Assembly: GCA_031418715.1 (NCBI GenBank)
Contig: JANOJL010000067.1
Coordinates: 1-64,000 of the forward strand
DNA length: 64,000 nt
Source: JANMDU01 sp031418715
Lineage (GTDB): Bacteria; Pseudomonadota; Gammaproteobacteria; Burkholderiales; Burkholderiaceae_C
Direction: 5' to 3'
A program made the position numbers and the translations under genes. Positions 42,155 to 50,586 of this stretch are shown here, in pieces. Under the pieces are notes generated by a model. It was given only the letters and a program-made list of their open reading frames with translations. It was not told where the DNA came from and did no database searches. Every line of letters begins with the position of its first letter. The stretch's first letter is position 1.

Positions 42155-42820
42155 TCACCTGAACTTGGATTGCGGCACGGTTTTGAGATCGCCGGGCAAG
42201 CTGCTAATGTAATTGGCCATCGCCTTTAGCTCAGCATTGGAGTACTGCTTGGCAATACCTGCCATCACACCATTCGAGCGACCCACTTTGGCGTTGTTTT
42301 CAATTTTGTAGGCCTTGAGCGCGACGAACAAATAATCCGCATGCTGACCAGCGATCTTCGGGTAGCTGGGATCAATTGGCTTGGCGAAATTGGCACCATG
42401 ACAAGAGATACAAGCACCTTTGGTGAGCAACGCCCCGACAGCGGCTGAAGGTTCCGCAGCAGCTTTCTCGGGGAGAACAAAGCCCGCCACCACGCCATGT
42501 TGGCTGTAGTACGCAGCCAAATCGGCCATATCTTGCTCGGTCATTGGGGTGGCAGCGGCAACCATCGTAGGGTGTTTGCGCTCACCTTTTTGATAAGCGA
42601 GCAACGAATTGCTGATGTATTTGGCGCTTTGGCCCGAAATTTTGGGGGCTTTGTAAATCTCAGGGAAGCTGGCTTGGTAGCCCACGATGCCGTGGCAGCC
42701 GATGCACATGGCGGCTTTGGATTGACCCGCTTTCACATCACCTTTGACATCTTGCGCAGAGGCACTGAGGGTCACGAAGGAGACTAAAAGGGTGGCGATG
42801 GCAGCAGAAAACTTGTTCAT
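42155..42820 (-). CDS. Diheme cytochrome c4-type protein
   Basis: A 221-residue periplasmic cytochrome with a signal peptide (MNKFSAAIATLLVSFVTLSASA) and two cytochrome c domains with CIGCH near residue 38 and CISCH near 137. Axial Met candidates are in TMVAAATPMTEQD and NGVMAGIAKQ. Cytochrome c4 carries electrons to terminal oxidases. The longer frame upstream lacks a signal and was not used. Confidence 0.93.
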   Translation of the reverse strand: MNKFSAAIATLLVSFVTLSASAQDVKGDVKAGQSKAAMCIGCHGIVGYQASFPEIYKAPKISGQSAKYISNSLLAYQKGERKHPTMVAAATPMTEQDMADLAAYYSQHGVVAGFVLPEKAAAEPSAAVGALLTKGACISCHGANFAKPIDPSYPKIAGQHADYLFVALKAYKIENNAKVGRSNGVMAGIAKQYSNAELKAMANYISSLPGDLKTVPQSKFR

Positions 42821-42951
42821 TTTGCGTACAGAATGGAGGGGCGCTAAAGCTTGCAGCCATTTGAGTGGCAGGCAAAGCGACATAAATTTAACATCTGATT
42901 ATATCCGGCAGCTTGTGCGCTCTCAGCGCTTGAGCCACCTAAAACACCACC

Positions 42952-43806
42952 ATGAAATTCCAAGGCTCCCAACAATACATCGCCACGCAAGACCTGATGC
43001 TGGCCGTCAACGCCGCCATCACACTGAAGCGCCCTCTATTGATCAAAGGAGAGCCCGGCACCGGTAAAACCATGCTGGCCGAAGAAGTGGCCAGTGCCTT
43101 GAAAATGCCTTTGCTCCAATGGCATGTGAAATCCACCACCAAAGCGCAGCAAGGCTTGTATGAATACGATGCAGTGAGCCGCCTACGCGATTCGCAGATG
43201 TCGGATATTGATGGTGGCGAGCGAGTCAAAAATATTCACAACTACATTCTCAAAGGCGTGCTCTGGCAAGCCTTCACCGCCACGGAGCCGGTGGCGCTCT
43301 TGATTGATGAAATCGACAAAGCCGACATTGAATTTCCCAATGATTTGCTGCGCGAAATTGATCGCATGGAGTTTTATTGCTACGAAACCCGCGAACTGAT
43401 CAAAGCCAAGACCCGCCCACTCGTTTTCATCACCTCCAACAACGAAAAAGAACTGCCCGATGCCTTCCTGCGCCGCTGCTTTTTCCACTACATCAAATTC
43501 CCCGAAGCGCAAACGATGCAACAGATCGTGGATGTGCATTTCCCTGGCTTGAAAAAAGAGCTGCTCGGTGCCGCTATGAAAACGTTTTACGATGTGCGCA
43601 ACCTGCCCGGCATCAAGAAAAAACCCTCGACCTCCGAGCTGCTCGATTGGATCAAACTGCTGGTGGCCGAGGATATTCCTCTGGATGCACTGCACAGCAA
43701 AGACGACAAAATCACTGTCCCGCCGCTGGTCGGTGCGCTCTTGAAGAATGAGCAAGATGTGACGCTCTTTGAGAAGCTGGTTTTTATGAACCAAAGAGGC
43801 CGGTAG
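42952..43806 (+). CDS. MoxR family AAA+ ATPase
   Basis: A 284-residue AAA+ ATPase. Walker A IKGEPGTGKTMLA near residue 33, Walker B ALLIDEIDKAD near 121, sensor 1 FITSNNEKELPDAFLRRC, and a lid domain with STSELLDWIKLL. MoxR ATPases act as chaperones that activate metalloenzymes, usually with a VWA (CoxE-like) partner encoded next door; that partner is absent here. The final codons and the TAG stop lie within a dispersed repeat (43790-43845). Confidence 0.92.
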   Translation: MKFQGSQQYIATQDLMLAVNAAITLKRPLLIKGEPGTGKTMLAEEVASALKMPLLQWHVKSTTKAQQGLYEYDAVSRLRDSQMSDIDGGERVKNIHNYILKGVLWQAFTATEPVALLIDEIDKADIEFPNDLLREIDRMEFYCYETRELIKAKTRPLVFITSNNEKELPDAFLRRCFFHYIKFPEAQTMQQIVDVHFPGLKKELLGAAMKTFYDVRNLPGIKKKPSTSELLDWIKLLVAEDIPLDALHSKDDKITVPPLVGALLKNEQDVTLFEKLVFMNQRGR

Positions 43807-43845
43807 CCGTTATAGAATGTGCGCAATATGCTATCAATTTTATAG
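43790..43845 (-). repeat. Dispersed repeat copy at the 3' end of the moxR gene
   Basis: CCAAAGAGGCCGGTAGCCGT then TATAGAATGTGCGCAATATG and CTATCAATTTTATAG. It supplies the moxR stop codon and runs to 15 bp before the next gene. Confidence 0.8.
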
Positions 43846-43860
43846 TAATCATCAACGCTT

Positions 43861-44304
43861 ATGCCATTGACCCTTCGCCCTATTCAGGCTTCAGACCATG
43901 CCGCCTGGCTGCCTTTATGGCATGGCTATATTGCGTTTTACCAAGGCACGGTGAGCGATGCGCAAACGGCGCTGTCATGGCAGCGCATGCTCGATACAGC
44001 GCATCCGCTGCAAGGCTGGGTGGCTGAGAAAGAAGGTAAGCTGCTTGGCTTTGCGCACATCTTCATGCACGGCTCCACATGGTCTGATCGCGGCTATTGT
44101 TATTTAGAGGATTTGTTTGTCAGTGAAGCTGCTCGCGGCCAAGGCGTGGCGCGTCAACTCATAACCTCTTGCTCTCAATGGGCAGCCAGCCAAGGTGCAA
44201 ATAAGTTGTATTGGCTGACACATGAATCCAACCACACCGCCCGCCAGCTTTATGACAAACTCGCGCAGCGTACCGGGTTTATTCATTACGAGTTGCCATG
44301 CTGA
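43861..44304 (+). CDS. GNAT family N-acetyltransferase
   Basis: A 147-residue single-domain acetyltransferase. LEDLFVSEAARGQGVARQLI near residue 80 is motif A for acetyl-CoA binding, and NHTARQLYDKLA near 125 is motif B. The substrate cannot be predicted. It is flanked on both sides by copies of the dispersed repeat. Confidence 0.9.
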   Translation: MPLTLRPIQASDHAAWLPLWHGYIAFYQGTVSDAQTALSWQRMLDTAHPLQGWVAEKEGKLLGFAHIFMHGSTWSDRGYCYLEDLFVSEAARGQGVARQLITSCSQWAASQGANKLYWLTHESNHTARQLYDKLAQRTGFIHYELPC

Positions 44305-44341
44305 GCGGCTGCTAGCTGTAGGTGTTTGTGGGGTAGCTTTT

Positions 44342-44402
44342 TTAAGCCTTTTAGGGCTCTTCCCGTTATAGAATTTGCGTAGACTGCTCATAATTTAATA
44401 GC
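44342..44402 (-). repeat. Dispersed repeat copy between the two GNAT genes
   Basis: TTAAGCCTTTTAGGGCTCTT then CCCGTTATAGAATTTGCGTA and GACTGCTCATAATTTAATAG. It ends 2 bp before the next ATG, so it replaces the expected ribosome-binding region. Confidence 0.8.
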
Positions 44403-44404
44403 AT

Positions 44405-45016
44405 ATGACAAACATCGCTACCTCCCCATTCGTTCCGCCCATCACGCTGAAATTACGCGGTCTGCGCCTAGAGCCACTCGCACTCGCGCATGAAGCGGGC
44501 TTGCGCGAAGCGGCGATGGATGGCGAGCTTTGGAAGCTGCGCATCACTTCGGTGCCCGAGCCGCACGACACGCGTGCCTATATTGAAACTGCACTCAAAA
44601 TGCGAGAAGATGGCAATCGCTTCGCCTTCGCTGTGATCGACGATGACTCAGGCAAAGTGTTGGGCAGCAGCAGCTATCACGACATCCTACCTGCCGTGCA
44701 TCGCTTAGAGATTGGTTACACGTGGTATGCCAAAAGCGTACAACGCTCGGCCGTGAACACCACCGCCAAGCTCATGCTCATGACGCATGCGTTTGAGACT
44801 TTGCAGTGCAATGTGGTGGGCTGGCGCACCGACAATTTCAACTTCGCCAGCCAACAAGCCATCGAGCGCCTCGGCGCACGCAAAGACGGCATCATCCGAG
44901 GCCACGCCCTGCGCCGCGACGGCACAATCCGCGACACCGTGATGTACAGCCTGACGAGCGGAGAATGGCCAGAAGTCAAGGCGCAATTGCTTTATCAAAT
45001 CGACAAACCGCGCTGA
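44405..45016 (+). CDS. RimJ/RimL-type GNAT N-acetyltransferase
   Basis: A 203-residue acetyltransferase of the Acetyltransf_3 type. The N-terminus LRGLRLEPLALAHEAGLREAA, then RLEIGYTWYAKSVQRSAVNTTAKLMLMTHAFE (acetyl-CoA region near residue 100) and NFASQQAIERLGARKDGIIRGHALRRDGTIRDTV are typical of this class, which acetylates N-terminal amines of proteins or small molecules. The substrate is unknown. The start is set by the ATG directly after the repeat. Confidence 0.9.
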   Translation: MTNIATSPFVPPITLKLRGLRLEPLALAHEAGLREAAMDGELWKLRITSVPEPHDTRAYIETALKMREDGNRFAFAVIDDDSGKVLGSSSYHDILPAVHRLEIGYTWYAKSVQRSAVNTTAKLMLMTHAFETLQCNVVGWRTDNFNFASQQAIERLGARKDGIIRGHALRRDGTIRDTVMYSLTSGEWPEVKAQLLYQIDKPR

Positions 45017-45033
45017 TGTTTCATCTCTGCATT

Positions 45034-45738
45034 TCAGTGCTCTGCTACCACAACAGAAGATTGCTCCAATAAGCACTCTTCGGTGAAAGCGTAGAGATCG
45101 GGCAGATAGGCCTCGGGCAGAATATTGCTCAATTGCTCTGCAACGCGTTTGCCATACGCCAACCCCGCTTTGCGTGTGATGAATCGCAAAGAGGCCAAGA
45201 TACAAGCCACCAACTGTTGCTCATCTTCACTGGTATGAATATTCACAGCCAACGTGGAGGAATCCAAGTCACGGTGCATTTGCAATAGATTGATCATGTA
45301 CATCTTGGAAGCGGCAATGGATCGCTTGCCTCGGTTGTTCGTACTGGCAGGTTTGTCTTGCTCAATCGCCAATGGGGCGCGATCCGTGGCAAGGGACGCA
45401 GACCTTGAACTTAGTTGAGCCGCATGGGTTTGAAGCGGCCTGCCACGCGAACCTGTCGTTTTTCTAGCGCCAGAACTTGCAAAATCTGAGATGTAAAAAG
45501 TACCCGTTTTACTGAAGACACCCGAGTTGCTTTTCAATGCTTGCGTGGCATCCATCAGCAAGCCGCTCTGGATGAATCGATCCAAAAGTGGTTTGGCCTC
45601 TCGCCCAAGCATCCCGACCAACTCTTCGTAGCTTCGCACACCATTGCACATGATCAAAATCTGCCGATCTTTTGCCCCCAAGCTGGGATCTCGCTGGCTG
45701 AGCATGAGTTTCGTTTTTTCGGTCTTTGCGAGTAACAT
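45034..45738 (-). CDS. Uncharacterised protein with N-terminal helical domain
   Basis: About 234 residues, not recognised as a named family. Residues 10-65 (SLGAKDRQILIMCNGVRSYEELVGMLG) look like a small winged-helix or regulatory domain seen in Burkholderiales proteins. A Ser/Ala/Arg-rich linker follows at about 80-140, then a mostly helical C-terminal domain (MYMINLLQMHRDLDSSTLAVNIHTSEDEQQLVACILASL). Several ATG codons near the N-terminus leave the start uncertain by up to 9 residues. No neighbour suggests a function. Confidence 0.65.
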   Translation of the reverse strand: MLLAKTEKTKLMLSQRDPSLGAKDRQILIMCNGVRSYEELVGMLGREAKPLLDRFIQSGLLMDATQALKSNSGVFSKTGTFYISDFASSGARKTTGSRGRPLQTHAAQLSSRSASLATDRAPLAIEQDKPASTNNRGKRSIAASKMYMINLLQMHRDLDSSTLAVNIHTSEDEQQLVACILASLRFITRKAGLAYGKRVAEQLSNILPEAYLPDLYAFTEECLLEQSSVVVAEH

Positions 45739-45929
45739 GATCATTAGCCTGTGGGTCAAATACAAACTGTAATCAAATATTATTAAATTGACGTGACACC
45801 CGTTTTAAACGCTGCGCCTTAAGGTCTTTGCCTGACCCAAACTGAACAAGCTGATCGCGCCTTGAGTGTCCTTTCGCAAAGTTCACCTCGTTGCGCGCAA
45901 GACGTGGCCACTGTGCCTACAATTTCCCC

Positions 45930-47363
45930 ATGCAACACCACTTCATCCATAACCGCCCGACTCCCCCCTCCAGCGGCCAAGCTCTGCCGATGACCGATCC
46001 CGCTACCGGCGAAGTCTATGAGCACATCGCGCGCGGCGATGCGCAGGATGTGGATGCGGCTGTCGCATCGGCGCGCAATTGCTACGACAATGTGTGGCAA
46101 CACGTCACCGCTGCCGAGCGAGGGCGCTTGCTGATGAAGCTGTCGATGAAAGTGGCTCAGCATGCACAAGAGTTGGCGGCATTAGAGCAACGCGATTGCG
46201 GCAAACCCGTGAAGCAGGCCAATGCGGATGCGGCGGCGCTGGCAAGGTATTTTGAGTTTTACGCAGGCGCGGCAGACAAGCTGATGGGCGAGACGATTCC
46301 TTATCAAAATGGCTTCAGCGTTTTCACCTGGCGCGAGGCCTTTGGCGTGGTGGGCAACATCATTCCTTGGAATTACCCGATGCAGATTTTTGGCCGCAGC
46401 GTGGGCGGCGCACTCGCAGCGGGCAATGTGTGTGTGGTGAAGCCGTCGGAAGATGCTTGCCTCTCGCTGCTGCGCGTGGCGCAATTGGCTGCCGATGTGG
46501 GCTTTCCCGCAGGCGCGATCAACATCGTCACCGGCTATGGCCATGAGGTGGGCGATGCAATTGCGAAGCATCCCGGTATCGATCACATCAGCTTCACCGG
46601 CAGCCCAAGCGTGGGCACGATCATTCAGCAAGTTGCTGCTGAGCGCCATTGCCCCGTCACACTTGAGCTGGGCGGCAAGAGCCCGCAGATTGTGTTTGCA
46701 GATGCGGATTTAGATGCCGCGATTCCCGTGATCATCAATGCGATTGTGCAAAACGCTGGGCAAACCTGCTCTGCTGGCTCGCGCCTTTTGGTGGACGAGC
46801 TGATTTACGACAACTTGCTGGAGCGCCTGGGCGCAGCCTTCGAAAACCTACGCGCTGGCCCGCCTGCGATGGATTTGGATTTGGGCCCGCTGATTCGCCA
46901 AAGCCAGCAGCAACGGGTTTGGGATTTTTTATCGGATGCGCAAGTGGCTGGTATTCCCATGGTGGCGCAAGGCAAGGTCGTCGATGAAGCGCCAGAGAGC
47001 GGCTACTACCAAGCCCCCACGCTCTTGCGCGATGTCCCTGTGAATCACCGCCTCGCGCAAGAAGAAATCTTCGGCCCCGTGCTCTGCGCGATGCGATTCA
47101 AAGACGAAGACGACGCCATCCATATCGCCAATTCAACCAAGTTCGGCTTGGTCGCCGGCCTGTGGACGCGCGACGGCTCGCGCCAACTGCGCTTGGCCAA
47201 ACGTATCAAAAGCGGCCAAGTGTTCATCAACAACTACGGCGCAGGCGGCGGCGTGGAGCTGCCCTTCGGCGGCATGAAATCCTCAGGCTACGGGCGCGAG
47301 AAGGGTTTTGAGGCGCTATATGGGTTTACTCAGCTAAAGACAGTGGCCATCAAACACGGGTAG
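45930..47363 (+). CDS. NAD-dependent aldehyde dehydrogenase family protein
   Basis: A 477-residue cytosolic enzyme oxidising an aldehyde to the acid. GNIIPWNYPMQIFGRSVGGALAAGN binds NAD near residue 145; the general-base Glu is in VTLELGGKSPQ near 245; the catalytic Cys is in NAGQTCSAGSR near 280; EEIFGPVL and PFGGMKSSGYGREKG complete the family. Similarity to betaine-aldehyde dehydrogenases is seen, but no choline genes are near, so the substrate is open. The start at MQHHFIHN follows no strong ribosome-binding site. A bidirectional terminator follows. Confidence 0.92.
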   Translation: MQHHFIHNRPTPPSSGQALPMTDPATGEVYEHIARGDAQDVDAAVASARNCYDNVWQHVTAAERGRLLMKLSMKVAQHAQELAALEQRDCGKPVKQANADAAALARYFEFYAGAADKLMGETIPYQNGFSVFTWREAFGVVGNIIPWNYPMQIFGRSVGGALAAGNVCVVKPSEDACLSLLRVAQLAADVGFPAGAINIVTGYGHEVGDAIAKHPGIDHISFTGSPSVGTIIQQVAAERHCPVTLELGGKSPQIVFADADLDAAIPVIINAIVQNAGQTCSAGSRLLVDELIYDNLLERLGAAFENLRAGPPAMDLDLGPLIRQSQQQRVWDFLSDAQVAGIPMVAQGKVVDEAPESGYYQAPTLLRDVPVNHRLAQEEIFGPVLCAMRFKDEDDAIHIANSTKFGLVAGLWTRDGSRQLRLAKRIKSGQVFINNYGAGGGVELPFGGMKSSGYGREKGFEALYGFTQLKTVAIKHG

Positions 47364-47374
47364 AGTCAAGCCAT

Positions 47375-47404
47375 AAAAAAAAACCGGCCTCAGCCGGTTT
47401 TTTT
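47375..47404. terminator. Bidirectional terminator between aldehyde dehydrogenase gene and sodB
   Basis: A-run, CCGGC-CTCA-GCCGG, then T-run: symmetrical with about nine A on one side and seven T on the other, so it serves both converging genes. Confidence 0.92.
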
Positions 47405-47421
47405 CAGGATGCATGAATGCA

Positions 47422-48003
47422 TCAAGCAAAGTTCTTCTCAGCAAACTCCCAATTCACCAAATTTGCCAAGAAGCTCTCGACGAATTTGAGGCGCATGTTG
47501 CGGTAGTCGATGTAATAGGCGTGTTCCCACACGTCAACTGTCAGGAGGGCTTTGTCTGCAGTGGTCAAAGGTGTGCCTGCAGCGCCAGTATTAACGATAT
47601 CAACCGAGCCATCAGGCTTTTTCACGAGCCAAGTCCATCCGGAGCCGAAGTTGCCGACGGCGCTTTTCACGAAGGCTTCTTTGAAGGCTGCATAAGTGCC
47701 GAATTTAGCGTTGATGGCTGCGGCCAACGCGCCGGATGGCTCGCCGCCGCCGGCGGGCTTCATGCAGCTCCAGAAGAAGGTGTGGTTCCAGATTTGGGCG
47801 CTGTTGTTGTAAATGCCGCCGGAGCTGGACTTGATGATGTCTTCTAGGCTCTTGGCTTCAAACTCTGTGCCTTTTTGCAGGTTGTTGAGGTTGACGACAT
47901 AGGCATTGTGGTGTTTGCCGTGGTGAAATTCGAGGGTTTCTTGGCTGTAGTGAGGGCCAAGTGCGTCAATCGCGTAAGGCAGGGCGGGCAGGCTGTGTTC
48001 CAT
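47422..48003 (-). CDS. sodB: Superoxide dismutase [Fe]
   Basis: A 193-residue cytosolic enzyme. LPALPYAIDALGPHYSQETLEFHHGKHHNAYVVNLN supplies the first metal His near residue 27; NHTFFWSCMKP a second; DVWEHAYYIDYRN carries the Asp and His ligands. NNSAQIWNHTFFW and FGSGWTWLV fit the Fe type (AAQ rather than Mn-type residues nearby), though metal choice is inferred. Confidence 0.95.
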   Translation of the reverse strand: MEHSLPALPYAIDALGPHYSQETLEFHHGKHHNAYVVNLNNLQKGTEFEAKSLEDIIKSSSGGIYNNSAQIWNHTFFWSCMKPAGGGEPSGALAAAINAKFGTYAAFKEAFVKSAVGNFGSGWTWLVKKPDGSVDIVNTGAAGTPLTTADKALLTVDVWEHAYYIDYRNMRLKFVESFLANLVNWEFAEKNFA

Positions 48004-48106
48004 GGGGGTTTCCTCTTTGTGGGTGAATGAATCGGATGTTTGATTGTAGATAGCTTGTGTGACGGGATTTTCAAGTGCGATGAAGCCCCTGTCGCATTCA
48101 TGGAAA

Positions 48107-49429
48107 CTATGTCACCGATAGCCCAATGCCACCATCGGCCACGCGGGCGGTGAGACTCTGGCCGCTTTTGACTTGTTCGCGGCTTTTGATCACCACGCCC
48201 TGCTCGCTTTGCAACACAGCAAAGCCGCGCTCCAAGACGCGCTGTGGATTCAGGTGTTCGAGCGCTTGCGCGGCGCGGGCGTGTTGCTCTTGGGCGCGGG
48301 TGATGCGAAAGGCTATTTTTTGAGTCAAATCACGCTCTAGCCGTTGTATTACCTGAGTATAGCGCTCATTTATTAATAGCGTTTTCTGCTGTAAGGCATA
48401 GTCTAAGCGCTGCAATCCATGGCGCTGTGCGGCGAGCAAATCGGTGGGGCGGGCAAGGCGACGAGCTGCTGTGTCCGTGCGCTGAGCATGTGTATCCAGC
48501 GCATCTTGCACAGCATCATTCAATCTCTCGTGCATGAGCTGCGCTGCGCCAAGCCAGAGGCTGCGGTCTGCGGCGCAAAGCTCGGCGGCGGCGGTGGGCG
48601 TGGGGGCGCGCAGATCGGCCACGAAATCGGCAATGGTGAAATCCGTCTCATGCCCCACGCCGCAAACGATGGGCACCGGGCTTTGCGCGATGCTGCGCGC
48701 CAAGGCCTCGTTGTTGAAGGCCGACAGATCTTCAATTGAGCCGCCGCCGCGCACCAGCAGGATCACCTCAATACAGGGAGTTTTTGAAGCCAAATCGGCC
48801 TGTACCCGTTGTGAAACCTCAATAGTTTGATATAGTTTTTGTAGCGCCTCGACCAACTCACCCGGCGCAGATGCGCCTTGCACCGACGCTGGCGAGAGCC
48901 ACACGGGGATATGCGGCACGCGCCGCGCCAGCGCTGTAGCCACATCTTGCAAGGCTGCTGCTCCCGTCGATGTCACCAAACCAATGCCACGCGGTGCAAG
49001 CGGAATGTCGCGTTTACGAGCCGCATCAAACAGCCCTTCTGCCTCCAACTTCGCTTTGAGTTTCAAAAACTGCTCAAACCAAGCGCCCTGCCCCGCTCGC
49101 TGCATGCTTTCGACCACAAGCTGCAAATCGCCGCGCGGCTCATACACGGCCAGACGCCCGCGCAATTCCACCAAATCACCCTCTTTCGGCGAAAAATCCA
49201 TCAAACTCGCCGCGCGCCGAAACATCGCACAACGAACTTGGCCCGCCTCGTCTTTCAAAGAAAAATAGCAATGTCCACTGGCTGCCCGAGAAAATCCAGT
49301 GATCTCGCCGCGCACGCTGACCGGGTTGAAGCGTGCCTCCAGTGCATCTGCCACCGCCCGCACCAATGCGCCCACCGCCCAAACTCTGGTTGAGCCGAGG
49401 GCTTCAAAATCGATAGCATCATCGCGCAT
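48107..49429 (-). CDS. xseA: Exodeoxyribonuclease VII large subunit
   Basis: A 440-residue nuclease subunit that degrades single-stranded DNA with XseB. An OB-fold at about residues 15-110 (VSVRGEITGFSRAASGHCYFSLKD) is followed by the catalytic core GIGLVTSTGAAALQDV, LLVRGGGSIEDLSAFN and GVGHETDFTIADFVADLRAPTPTAAAEL, then a long helical C-terminal part. Two dispersed-repeat copies are read in frame: residues about 197-214 (TIEVSQRVQADLAS) just before the GGGS motif and about 352-368 (ERYTQVIQRLERDLTQ) in the coiled region. xseB is not in the window. Confidence 0.95.
   Translation of the reverse strand: MRDDAIDFEALGSTRVWAVGALVRAVADALEARFNPVSVRGEITGFSRAASGHCYFSLKDEAGQVRCAMFRRAASLMDFSPKEGDLVELRGRLAVYEPRGDLQLVVESMQRAGQGAWFEQFLKLKAKLEAEGLFDAARKRDIPLAPRGIGLVTSTGAAALQDVATALARRVPHIPVWLSPASVQGASAPGELVEALQKLYQTIEVSQRVQADLASKTPCIEVILLVRGGGSIEDLSAFNNEALARSIAQSPVPIVCGVGHETDFTIADFVADLRAPTPTAAAELCAADRSLWLGAAQLMHERLNDAVQDALDTHAQRTDTAARRLARPTDLLAAQRHGLQRLDYALQQKTLLINERYTQVIQRLERDLTQKIAFRITRAQEQHARAAQALEHLNPQRVLERGFAVLQSEQGVVIKSREQVKSGQSLTARVADGGIGLSVT
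48327..48380 (-). repeat. Dispersed repeat copy in xseA (C-terminal helical part)
   Basis: On the xseA strand CGCTATTAATAAATGAGCGC, then TATACTCAGGTAATACAACG and GCTAGAGCGTGATTT. In frame, giving TQVIQRLERDLTQ. Confidence 0.7.
48785..48840 (-). repeat. Dispersed repeat copy in xseA (before the catalytic GGGS motif)
   Basis: On the xseA strand CTATTGAGGTTTCACAACGG then GTACAGGCCGATTTGGCTTCA; 29 of 33 bases of the core match the copies at 1475 and 62729. In frame, giving TIEVSQRVQADLAS. Confidence 0.78.
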
Positions 49430-49455
49430 AATGTGGGCACATAAGGAGAACTGTT

Positions 49456-50091
49456 GTGCTCTCGATCATACAAGCCGCAGGCTGGCCTATTTGGCCTCTG
49501 ATTGCCTGCTCTATCCTCGGACTGGCGCTCGTCATTGAGCGATTCGTTGCCCTGAAAACTGCAAAAATCGCGCCTCCCAAGCTGCTCGACGAAGCGATGA
49601 CCGTCTCGCGTCAAGGCTTGCCCACACCCGATGTGGTCAACCAGTTGGAGGCCAACTCGGCTTTGGGCGAAGTGTTGGCCAGTGGTATGCGGGCGCTGGC
49701 CAGCAACCCGCGCTGTTCAGAAGAAGAGTTACGCACCACCATGGAAGGCGCTGGCCGCCGCGTCACCGCCAAATTAGAACGCTATTTGCCGGCGATTGCC
49801 ACGATTGCCTCTGCTGCGCCACTGCTCGGCCTGCTGGGCACGGTGATCGGCATGATCGAAATCTTCGGTGCGCAAGGTGGCGGCGTAGGCGGCTCAGGCG
49901 CCAATCCGGCACAATTGGCGCAAGGTATTTCGATTGCGCTTTACAACACCGCCTTTGGTTTGATCGTGGCGATTCCTGCGCTGATCTTTTGGCGCTATTT
50001 CCGCGCTCGGGTCGATGGCTATTTGCTGTCCCTCGAGCTCGCTGCGGATCGCATGGCGCGGCATCTCTTGGCCATGCGTCAAGGCTACTGA
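49456..50091 (+). CDS. exbB: MotA/TolQ/ExbB proton channel family protein
   Basis: A 211-residue inner-membrane channel subunit that harnesses the proton gradient for TonB- or Tol-type systems. Membrane segments lie near residues 5-25, 115-135 and 155-180. LPAIATIASAAPLLGLLGTVIGMIEIF and ISIALYNTAFGLIVAIPALIFWRYFRARVD are family hallmarks. The start is a GTG with AAGGAG 7 nt upstream. exbD follows after 20 bp; no tonB gene is adjacent. The pair may energise the TonB receptor at 58096. Confidence 0.92.
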   Translation: MLSIIQAAGWPIWPLIACSILGLALVIERFVALKTAKIAPPKLLDEAMTVSRQGLPTPDVVNQLEANSALGEVLASGMRALASNPRCSEEELRTTMEGAGRRVTAKLERYLPAIATIASAAPLLGLLGTVIGMIEIFGAQGGGVGGSGANPAQLAQGISIALYNTAFGLIVAIPALIFWRYFRARVDGYLLSLELAADRMARHLLAMRQGY

Positions 50092-50111
50092 ACCCTCACG
50101 GAGTCCGCCCC

Positions 50112-50531
50112 ATGAACTTTCGCCGAAGCAACCGGGACGAACCCGAGATCAACCTGATTCCTTTTATCGACGTGCTGCTGGTGGTGCTTATCTTTTTGAT
50201 GCTGTCGACCACTTACAGCAAGTTCACGGAAATGCAGCTCAAGCTGCCCACGGCTGATGTCGATGCGCAGCGAGACTATCCGAAAGAACTGATCGTCTCC
50301 GTCAGCAGCGATGGGCGTTATGCCGTGAACAAAAATGAAGTGCAAGGAAAAAGCGTGGATGCGATTTCTTCTGCGCTCGCGGGCGCAGCCAAGGCAGGCA
50401 AAGACACCGTGGTGATCATCAGTGCCGATGCGTTATCTACGCATCAAGCGGTGATCAGCGTGATGGAAGCAGCGCGCAGGGCGGGCTTGCAGCAAGTCAC
50501 GTTTGCCACGCAGCCGTCTCCGGCTAAGTGA
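50112..50531 (+). CDS. exbD: ExbD/TolR family biopolymer transport protein
   Basis: A 139-residue protein with one membrane segment. EPEINLIPFIDVLLVVLIFLMLSTTY near residues 9-34 contains the proton-carrying Asp. The C-terminal periplasmic domain has the ExbD/TolR fold (VIISADALSTHQAVISVMEAARRAGLQQVTFAT). It partners with ExbB. The start at MNFRRSNRD was chosen over a longer frame overlapping exbB. Confidence 0.94.
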   Translation: MNFRRSNRDEPEINLIPFIDVLLVVLIFLMLSTTYSKFTEMQLKLPTADVDAQRDYPKELIVSVSSDGRYAVNKNEVQGKSVDAISSALAGAAKAGKDTVVIISADALSTHQAVISVMEAARRAGLQQVTFATQPSPAK

Positions 50532-50586
50532 GTCACGAACCAAGTCACTCAACACGCGACTCAGTGATGTTTGCCTCCTTACCGTC

